Shown here: positions 1 to 4,968 of the stretch, one piece after another
How positions within the stretch are numbered: position 1 is the first letter of the stretch
How the letters are laid out: each line of letters starts with the position of its first letter
Source of the DNA: JAAGZL01 sp050291365
Lineage (GTDB): Bacteria > Pseudomonadota > Gammaproteobacteria > Chromatiales > Chromatiaceae
Reading direction: 5' to 3'
Assembly: GCA_050291365.1 (NCBI GenBank)
Contig: JBNKJS010000010.1
Coordinates: 1-10,862 of the forward strand
Length of the DNA stretch: 10,862 nucleotides
Program-made: the position numbers and the translations under genes
The notes under the pieces: generated by a model
Seen by the model: the letters and a program-made list of their open reading frames with translations, nothing else
Database searches by the model: none
Told to the model about the DNA's origin: nothing

Positions 1-13
1 AAAGGAAAATGAC

Positions 14-406
14 ATGTCATACCATCAACTCACCTCAGCTGAGAGATATACTATTACCGTGCTTCGAGCGCAAGGTTTTACGCCCACAGAGATCGCAGTA
101 GTTCTGGGGCGGCACCGCAGCACAATTTATCGAGAGCTATCTAGAAATAGGTGTCCAGATGGCTATTATCGTCTGGGAAAGGCGATTAAGCGCACAAATG
201 GCAGAAGACGACGTGCACACCAAAGTCGTTGTTTTGGGGATTCTGACTTCGCGCTAGTGAAAAGGTACCTTCGAAAGAAATGGAGTCCGGTTCAGATTGC
301 CATGCGCTTATTTTATGAGGGTCGGCTAATAATCAGTCATGAAACAATTTATCGTTATATCCGATTAGATTGTCAATTGATGGGTGTCCTGGTTATTGGT
401 TTATGA
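14..406 (+). pseudogene. IS30-family transposase, N-terminal fragment
   Basis: The first ~118 residues match the start of IS30-family transposases: an N-terminal HTH that begins YHQLTSAERYTI, the segment IAVVLGRHRSTIYRELSRN typical of the IS30 DNA-binding region, then WSPVQIAMRL and ISHETIYRYI, which precede the DDE catalytic domain. Family members are usually about 310-390 aa; here homology stops near nt 370 and the frame ends 11 codons later inside an unrelated repeat. The whole catalytic core is missing, so it cannot transpose by itself. A purine-rich AAGGAAA lies just ahead of the ATG. The left end of the element is beyond the window, and no right terminal inverted repeat was recognised. 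It is a remnant that marks rearrangement of this region. The family call is secure; the exact breakpoint is uncertain by a few codons. Confidence 0.88.
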
Positions 407-462
407 TTGATGGGTGTCCTGGTTATTGGTTGGGTTTTGGTTATTTTGGGTTTCTGGTTATT
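376..462 (+). repeat. degenerate tandem repeat at the transposase breakpoint
   Basis: A 26-bp sequence starting ATTGATGGGTGTCC occurs exactly at 376-401 and again at 406-431 (period 30 bp). Two shorter, diverged copies follow directly, so the core TGGGT-(2-4 nt)-TGGTTATT is present four times, starting at 381, 411, 431 and 447. The cluster begins within a few bases of the point where the IS30 gene loses homology and ends just before the next gene. It may be the scar of the rearrangement or a fragment of a dispersed repeat family; the window alone cannot decide. A GTG at 414 lies inside it and extends the next reading frame artificially. Confidence 0.8.
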
Positions 463-482
463 TAGTCTCGTTAGGGTTAAAT

Positions 483-890
483 GTGAATAAATTATTTAAT
501 TATCTTGTTTTGGTAGCACTTGTGCTCACTGTAATATTATGGGTAATCCCTATGATAGATTACCATTGGCATACTGAAGAAGAACTGGGCTTTCTTCGGT
601 CAAGCGGATGGAACTCGATACTTCCAATTAGCGTATTATTTTATTGGGTTACACTCGCTGCTTGGGTAATTGTAAGCATGGGCCTACTAAAAAGAGTGAG
701 CTATTTTCGCACAATATATTCTGTACTAATTGCTTCTACAATAATATCTAGTTTTTTATGGGGTTACATAGTTCATTCTCCATTAGAGTATGGGATCGAA
801 AGCATTATTTGGCTGCTAGATGGCGTCATATTAACAATGTCGTACTTCACATCTGTGAGCAATAGTTTTGGAGCAAACCATAACAATTAA
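483..890 (+). CDS. small integral membrane protein, unknown function
   Basis: This encodes 135 aa of hydrophobic protein with about four predicted membrane helices: residues ~4-24, ~49-69, a segment around 80-98, and a last helix around 108-128. The short polar loop IDYHWHTEEEL follows the first helix. No family is recognised. The reading frame is open from a GTG at 414, but that start lies in the repeat cluster and would add 23 low-complexity residues. The GTG at 483 gives a natural start (MNKLFNYLVLVALVL) with a weak AGGG 7 nt upstream, so it is preferred. Composition is AT-rich, like the other genes of this block and unlike the genes on the right of the window. It may be intact, or may be a gene that lost its original 5' end in the rearrangement. 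Confidence 0.5.
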   Translation: MNKLFNYLVLVALVLTVILWVIPMIDYHWHTEEELGFLRSSGWNSILPISVLFYWVTLAAWVIVSMGLLKRVSYFRTIYSVLIASTIISSFLWGYIVHSPLEYGIESIIWLLDGVILTMSYFTSVSNSFGANHNN

Positions 891-964
891 ATCAATCGGA
901 CGCATGAGTCATTGGCGTTCTTATTTTAACATCGGTACGCTTTTTAAAGACTTTAGAGGTGCAA

Positions 965-1357
965 ATGGAAAGCATGAGTGCAGCCCAAATAGTTGAGGTT
1001 TCTGCCGGGACACTCGAATCTCTTACCCTAGAGAATGAGATCTGGTGCTTTATCTTTGAGAATGGTTTGACGGTTGAATCTTACGGAGGCTGGTGCCTAT
1101 ATGAACACGAATTTGGCGCGAAACGCCTGATTGGTAGCCGTGATTTGCTGAATTCAAAAAACCGATTTCAAGAAATGAAAGGGGTCATTGGCGAAGCAAC
1201 ATGCGAGATGATCTCGTTCAATGCAGTTAGCAACTCCACTCAGCTTGAATTGCTTAGAGGCGATGACCGCTTATCGCTTCAGTTGTTAGCTAATTCAGCA
1301 GAGATTCCGAATTGGAAGATCATCTACGGCGAAATGGTAGAAACGGATATAGAGTGA
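965..1357 (+). CDS. hypothetical small soluble protein
   Basis: This encodes 130 aa with no membrane segments or signal peptide and a strongly acidic, aromatic-containing make-up. Visible features are an N-terminal beta-rich stretch (EIWCFIFENGLTVESYGGWCL), a central SRDLLNSKNRF, and a C-terminal half with alternating hydrophobics (TQLELL, LSLQLL) ending in a tryptophan-containing segment (IPNWKIIYGEM). This pattern reminds me of small 'GGWRL...sRD...L.L.F...W' proteins of the DUF6188 sort, which are sometimes found among immunity-like genes, but the resemblance is only from memory and no function is assigned. ATG 965 is chosen because AGAGG at 955-959 sits 5 nt upstream; a GTG at 959 is in frame but overlaps that ribosome-binding site. 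It lies 74 nt after the membrane protein gene on the same strand. Confidence 0.6.
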   Translation: MESMSAAQIVEVSAGTLESLTLENEIWCFIFENGLTVESYGGWCLYEHEFGAKRLIGSRDLLNSKNRFQEMKGVIGEATCEMISFNAVSNSTQLELLRGDDRLSLQLLANSAEIPNWKIIYGEMVETDIE

Positions 1358-1441
1358 ACAGCACCTCTAACAAACGCGCAAACACGGATCTGAACATCCC
1401 CCGGTAAAGAGGACGCTTTCTGATAACTCAGGAGGTGGAAA

Positions 1442-2029
1442 ATGCCGAAACAAACAGAACCGAGGAAGAGTTGGCAGCACACGATGGATAGAAGTTCCTC
1501 AATAAATAGGGAAACAATGCGATACTTCATGGGCTATCTTATCGGTGGGTCACTATTTTTGATATTGATACCTCTTGGAATTTATCGAGTATCACAGTTA
1601 TTTGATAACCTTTTCGAAATTCATTTGATTCCCTGGCACAGCTTACGAGTAACGATATCTATTATTTTTTTGGTCTCAGGCCTGTTGTTTACGTTTTGGT
1701 CAATTATTGCACAGTATCGGTTTGGAAAAGGAGGACCTTTAGTAGCTGCAAATATTGCATTAAGTCCAAAAACACAGCATCTTGTTGTAACTGGTCCGTA
1801 TAAATATACAAGAAACCCTATGCTATTCGGCACCTGTATATATTACTTTGCTTTGGCTCTTTACTTGAATTCTTTATCTGCAATCGCTTCGGTAGTTATA
1901 TTTATGATTTTCATGTTATTGTTTGTCAAAATAATTGAAGAGCCAAGGTTAAGAAGTGAATTTGGTAAGGAGTACGACAATTACTATCAACGAGTGTCAA
2001 TGTTTATTCCTTGGAAACAAAAAGTGTAG
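1442..2029 (+). CDS. isoprenylcysteine carboxyl methyltransferase (ICMT/PEMT-fold) family protein
   Basis: This 195-aa integral membrane protein has the C-terminal signature of the ICMT/phospholipid methyltransferase superfamily: GPYKYTRNPM at residues 118-127, then two hydrophobic helices, then EEPRLRSEFG followed by EYDNYYQRVSMFIP at 166-190. In this fold these segments form the S-adenosylmethionine pocket at the membrane surface. Helices lie at about 31-50, 70-90, 128-146 and 147-165. Bacterial members methylate lipids or small molecules or are uncharacterised; the substrate here is unknown. The start is well supported: AGGAGGT at 1430-1436 ends 5 nt before the ATG. The first ~28 residues are hydrophilic and charged, longer than in many relatives. 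The gene is AT-rich and may have been acquired with its neighbours. It is complete, with a normal TAG stop. Confidence 0.85.
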   Translation: MPKQTEPRKSWQHTMDRSSSINRETMRYFMGYLIGGSLFLILIPLGIYRVSQLFDNLFEIHLIPWHSLRVTISIIFLVSGLLFTFWSIIAQYRFGKGGPLVAANIALSPKTQHLVVTGPYKYTRNPMLFGTCIYYFALALYLNSLSAIASVVIFMIFMLLFVKIIEEPRLRSEFGKEYDNYYQRVSMFIPWKQKV

Positions 2030-2035
2030 AGTTTA

Positions 2036-2128
2036 TTGACTACTAAGGCTCAGAAAATATCTATGTTTTTCATTCTGGCTAGTGAAGTCGCCGGATTGCT
2101 GGTTATTCTCTATTTTATGTTCCGCTAA
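2036..2128 (+). CDS. possible 30-aa single-pass membrane peptide
   Basis: The reading frame directly behind the methyltransferase stop stays open in the same frame and encodes LTTKAQKIS followed by the hydrophobic run MFFILASEVAGLLVILYF and a final MFR. It could start at TTG 2036 (30 aa) or ATG 2063 (21 aa). A single hydrophobic helix with a basic C-terminus is plausible for a small membrane peptide, but there is no convincing ribosome-binding site and no known family. It could equally be a decayed gene start or chance. Confidence 0.2.
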   Translation: MTTKAQKISMFFILASEVAGLLVILYFMFR

Positions 2129-2196
2129 AATAATTAGGCATACGCAAAAAAAGAGACGCATTTATTTTCTATTACTAAGCAAACCGATCAACCCAT

Positions 2197-2230
2197 ATTT
2201 GCGTTTATTTCGCGTTCATTTGCGGATAAA
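2197..2230. repeat. short degenerate tandem repeat, ATTTGCG-like units
   Basis: Three consecutive 10-11 bp units of the form ATTTGCGTTT, ATTTCGCGTTC and ATTTGCGGAT lie between the methyltransferase and channel genes. They resemble short 'ATYTGCGTT' tandem tracts that I recall from intergenic DNA of several bacteria, whose origin and role are unclear. The match to such tracts is from memory; the repetition itself is visible in the sequence. Confidence 0.45.
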
Positions 2231-2242
2231 TATTATCTGAGA

Positions 2243-2273
2243 CACCCTTTAGTCAACCTAGGGACGTAGGGTG
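2243..2273 (-). terminator. weak hairpin downstream of the channel gene
   Basis: CACCCT at 2243-2248 pairs with AGGGTG at 2268-2273 around a 19-nt loop that contains further complementary bases (CCTAGGG). It lies about 55 nt beyond the stop codon of the minus-strand channel gene, where a terminator would be expected. There is no T-run after it on either strand, so it may be a Rho-dependent end, a processing structure or chance. Confidence 0.2.
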
Positions 2274-2327
2274 AAGAAACCGGCTGACATTGCGCCAACT
2301 GTTTATAGATCTCCGTTAATTGCTAAA

Positions 2328-4037
2328 TCAGCTCTGGACTCTCTCTCTTCTGCTAAACCATTTCCATATTGCCCCTTCAGGCATGGTTTCTCCAGTTATT
2401 AAGTAACCGAGAATGTCCTCATTCTGCATCCCCCATCGCATCAGCCTATCAGAGGAATCGCGCCCACAGAAGAGCAGCTTATCGCCTACCCTAAGCGACA
2501 GTTCAGATTCCGGCAAAATAACACTGCTCCCACCTCGAATATGCATCAGGGGAATGCATAACAGTTGCCTCTCCCTATCCCTTGGCAATTGCAGCATATT
2601 TTCCAGCTTAATATCTTGTCCTTCTGCAATAGCACTGCAATAGGCCGGAGCAGTCGCCTCATTAATCTCAATCTCCCATACTGTCGGCACCCTATCTTCC
2701 ACCAACGCCACGATGCGACTCACTAGCTCACAGGCCCAGTCACCACCTTTTGAAATGGCAAGGTTGAAAAATTCTGCAAGCATGGGGGCGGAGAGCAACA
2801 TTCTTATCCTGTTGGCGATAATAGCGCTGGGATGCATCAGCATGTCTTTATTGACTACATTAAACAGGGAGTGATTCTCTTGTAAATTCTGACGCAAAAT
2901 CACAAACAGATTCGGATTCAACTCCTGAGCCGTCATGATGATGGAAAGGTTATTAACATCATCATCGGTTCCAGCTACCAAACCAACCGCGGTCTCCACA
3001 CCGGCATCCTGCAGTGTTACAGCTTCAGTCCCGCGACCTTTAATAAACCGTCCTTTGGGTTGACCTGTTTTTTCCGGCATCATCTCAATAACTGCAGTCT
3101 CTATTCCTTCGTCATAAAGTCGCTTAAAGACCGCTTTGCCAAAGCGCCCATATCCGCAGATTATCCAATGCCCCCCCCTCGGAGGATACAGCGGCTCTTT
3201 AATATCCGCGTCAGAATGGCCCAATAGCCACTCTTGTATAAGGTAAAGACATGGAGCCTGAAACGCGATTGTTAAATAAACAGAGAAGAGGTCAAATGGA
3301 TCAATTATATGATCAGTGCCGAAGGAGTCCATATTGGCCTCCACATCGTGGGAATCGGCACGACAGATCACCTTAACATCATTGTTCAGAAGTTTAGCCG
3401 TAATAGCAGTCTTTAGATTTACCGCATTACTGTTAGAAAGGGCCACTACCCCAGCGCACATGGGATGATTCAATCCTGCCATTAACATGTGATCGGGATT
3501 ACCTGCGTCACCACACAGCCCAGGAACAAACTTAGGCAGGTTCTCCATCTGCAAGGCATGTATCCTTTCGGTTGTCTCCTCGACAACCACCGCCCGGCAA
3601 TTCCGACAGGTCAGAGAACGCACCAACTCCCTGCCAGTTTCGCCATAGCCACAGATAATATAAAACTTCTCCCTTAACCTTCTTACCTGGGCCGCGAAAC
3701 GTCTCTCTCTTAGTGCCTGCCTAAAGGCCGGGTCCTGCACCAAACCAATCATGGTGCCTATAGAGTAGAGCCAAACCACTACAGTTAAATAGATGGTTAC
3801 GGTGACCCATAAACGCTGGGCTGCGGTAAACTCATATGGAATCTCGCCAAAGCCGGTAGTGCTGGCCATAAAGCTGACAAAATAGAAGGCATGCAGAAAA
3901 TCCATATTCCAGACATTACCGTCAGGATCTTTTCCTGGAACCAACACCAGCCCCAGAATCGCAATAGAGTAAGCACTTATAAGAAGAATTAGCGGCGTCC
4001 GCATGCGCCGCATAACAATGAAAAGTATATTATTCAT
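2328..4037 (-). CDS. two-TM potassium channel with tandem RCK (TrkA-N) domains
   Basis: This 569-aa protein combines a pore module with two cytoplasmic nucleotide-binding domains. Membrane helices lie at about 13-33 and 76-98, flanking a pore loop whose filter is S-T-T-G-F-G-E (59-65), a variant of the potassium-channel TVGYGD signature. RCK domain 1 starts at 125 with the Rossmann loop GYGETG (130-135) and acidic residues after the second strand (E153, E154). RCK domain 2 starts at 291 with GYGRFG (295-300) and E318. A TrkA-C-like module is likely at about 490-530 (LCIPLMHI...LRVGDKLLFCG). Such proteins are tetrameric potassium channels gated by ligands or nucleotides bound to the RCK ring; most bacterial ones encode one RCK per chain, whereas this has two, as in BK-like and GsuK-like channels. 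The start codon overlaps the stop of the upstream membrane protein gene by 1 nt, so the two are translationally coupled. Ion selectivity and gating ligand are inferred, not shown. Confidence 0.9.
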   Translation of the reverse strand: MNNILFIVMRRMRTPLILLISAYSIAILGLVLVPGKDPDGNVWNMDFLHAFYFVSFMASTTGFGEIPYEFTAAQRLWVTVTIYLTVVVWLYSIGTMIGLVQDPAFRQALRERRFAAQVRRLREKFYIICGYGETGRELVRSLTCRNCRAVVVEETTERIHALQMENLPKFVPGLCGDAGNPDHMLMAGLNHPMCAGVVALSNSNAVNLKTAITAKLLNNDVKVICRADSHDVEANMDSFGTDHIIDPFDLFSVYLTIAFQAPCLYLIQEWLLGHSDADIKEPLYPPRGGHWIICGYGRFGKAVFKRLYDEGIETAVIEMMPEKTGQPKGRFIKGRGTEAVTLQDAGVETAVGLVAGTDDDVNNLSIIMTAQELNPNLFVILRQNLQENHSLFNVVNKDMLMHPSAIIANRIRMLLSAPMLAEFFNLAISKGGDWACELVSRIVALVEDRVPTVWEIEINEATAPAYCSAIAEGQDIKLENMLQLPRDRERQLLCIPLMHIRGGSSVILPESELSLRVGDKLLFCGRDSSDRLMRWGMQNEDILGYLITGETMPEGAIWKWFSRRERVQS

Positions 4038-4423
4038 TATCTACGCCGTAGCATTGCCGTCTCTATTACCAATAACACCACCGAGACAACATTTGCCAAC
4101 ATTGCGCCTCCAGAGAGTGATACGATACTAGCCATCATGGACGGGGTCATTCCAGCGTCACTTATATGTTCCGCCACTACCCAAACCAGGACTGCGGCGA
4201 ATAGCTGCAACAGAGCAACCAGACTGGTAGCCAACAGCACTGCACCCATCTGGGTGCGTTCACCAAACTTGAGTATGGTAGCGATCATATTAACCACCAC
4301 CACCGCAAACAGCTCATACACATGGTGGTGATCCGGATTGTGAATCTCTCCCACAAAGAATCCGAAGTTCAGGGTTAATGCCAATACGATGAAAAAACCA
4401 AAGACGACCTTCTCTAGGTTCAT
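4037..4423 (-). CDS. four-helix membrane protein, DUF6394-like, partner of the channel
   Basis: This encodes 128 aa with about four membrane helices (residues ~5-25, 37-53, 62-86 and 100-124). A short histidine-rich loop (HNPDHHHVYELF) lies between the first two, and the protein ends in a basic RRR. The sequence agrees with my recollection of DUF6394, a small membrane family annotated beside potassium channel genes; no function is established. AAGGAGT lies 5 nt before the ATG (4429-4435 on the plus strand), a strong ribosome-binding site. The stop overlaps the channel's ATG by one base, which argues for equimolar production and suggests an accessory subunit or a protein serving the same physiology. 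It heads the operon and faces the divergent sensor operon. Confidence 0.82.
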   Translation of the reverse strand: MNLEKVVFGFFIVLALTLNFGFFVGEIHNPDHHHVYELFAVVVVNMIATILKFGERTQMGAVLLATSLVALLQLFAAVLVWVVAEHISDAGMTPSMMASIVSLSGGAMLANVVSVVLLVIETAMLRRR

Positions 4424-4767
4424 TATTTACTCCTTGGATAGGTTGTTATTTCTCTAGCCCATATATTGCACGAAGGCGAACATGGTTTTATAAAAATATC
4501 CGGTTAAACAACATAATAGAACTAATTCACTGTTATTTTGAAAAAAATAGAGTTTGTCCTGATCAGTTTTCTGAACTATCTAGCTTCATATCCCAATCGA
4601 CCCAACCACGCATCGATCGATGATAGCCCTATTTTGCATGAACATCATGTACTGCCTATTGAGGTCTGCGGTTTTGCTAAATTCAAACTGGGCCAATACC
4701 GATTATGGATATCCTGTCAATTTCGATGTATTGTTACAATACGTAACAACTGATACCCTGAACAGCC
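4424..4767. other. divergent intergenic region
   Basis: This 344-nt region separates the leftward channel operon from the rightward sensor operon and should hold both promoters. Visible elements are the ribosome-binding site of the leftward gene, an AT-rich stretch around 4480-4520 that could supply its promoter, a perfect 12-bp palindrome CATCGATCGATG at 4611-4622, and the TTGTTAC/GTAACAA palindrome at 4731-4749. No -35/-10 pair with good spacing was found for either direction. A 71-codon TTG-started frame at 4538-4753 is judged non-coding. Confidence 0.6.
4731..4749. promoter_or_regulatory. perfect inverted repeat TTGTTAC-N5-GTAACAA (candidate operator)
   Basis: Seven bases on each side are perfectly complementary around the 5-nt spacer AATAC, with half-site centres 11 bp apart. 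The palindrome ends 18 nt before the start codon of the first gene of the sensor operon. This is too close for a standard upstream activation site, and it would fit repression or autoregulation better. The same hexamer TGTTAC/GTAACA recurs as an inverted pair ahead of the symporter operon at 9390-9419, which supports a shared DNA-binding protein. A CbrB-like regulator binding its own promoter is the simplest idea but is inference. Confidence 0.55.
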
Positions 4768-4968
4768 ATGTCTCCAACCAACGATCCTGACAAGCTCAAA
4801 GAAAGCACGGTTCTACTGGCCATGCTGATGCTGTTTCTGTTCGCAACTCCGCTTACTCTGTGGTGGGCCTCACCCAGCCACCCCTGGTTCCTGCCTTACC
4901 TACTCTGGCTTCTGGTGATACTAATTGGAGCAATCATTAGTTACAGGTTTAGCGGCCATGACTTATGA
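4768..4968 (+). CDS. small two-TM protein upstream of the sensor kinase (CbrX-like)
   Basis: This encodes 66 aa: a charged N-terminus (MSPTNDPDKLKES), a first helix at ~14-33 (TVLLAMLMLFLFATPLTLWW), a short proline-containing loop, and a second helix at ~40-59 (LLWLLVILIGAIISY). Its stop lies 11 nt inside the sensor kinase gene, so translation of the two is probably coupled. In Pseudomonas a small membrane-protein gene, cbrX, precedes and overlaps cbrA in the same way; size, topology and position match, although I cannot align the sequences here. No strong Shine-Dalgarno sequence precedes the ATG. A function as assembly partner or modulator of the transporter-like domain of the kinase is inferred. 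Confidence 0.8.
   Translation: MSPTNDPDKLKESTVLLAMLMLFLFATPLTLWWASPSHPWFLPYLLWLLVILIGAIISYRFSGHDL

Larger units (their letters stand above)
2030..2327. other. intergenic region between convergent genes
   Basis: This 298-nt AT-rich stretch separates the plus-strand methyltransferase gene from the minus-strand channel operon, so it should contain terminators for both. It holds the possible small peptide (2036-2128), a short tandem repeat (2197-2230) and a weak hairpin (2243-2273). No classical stem plus T-run terminator was found on either strand, and no RNA gene was recognised. Confidence 0.6.

Noticed and set aside
376..462. CRISPR-like repeat array
   Set aside because: The spacing is 4 nt or none between copies, the copies degenerate quickly and there are no spacers or cas genes; it is a simple tandem repeat.
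414..482. GTG 414 as start of the small membrane protein
   Set aside because: These 23 codons are repeat-derived and low complexity; GTG 483 yields a natural N-terminal helix and has an AGGG upstream.
1365..1441. Complete attC site between the second and third small genes
   Set aside because: Only the left half resembles attC; no GTTAGAG-type right half or matching inner boxes occur before the next start codon.
4538..4753. 71-codon plus-strand reading frame in the divergent intergenic region
   Set aside because: It starts with TTG without a ribosome-binding site, has no recognisable domain, and overlaps the palindrome at 4731-4749; it is better explained as chance.
4925..4957. Upstream TTG start for the sensor kinase (11 extra residues)
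   Set aside because: It lies deep inside the upstream small gene with no ribosome-binding site. ATG 4958 gives the family length of about 982 aa and a normal overlap start.
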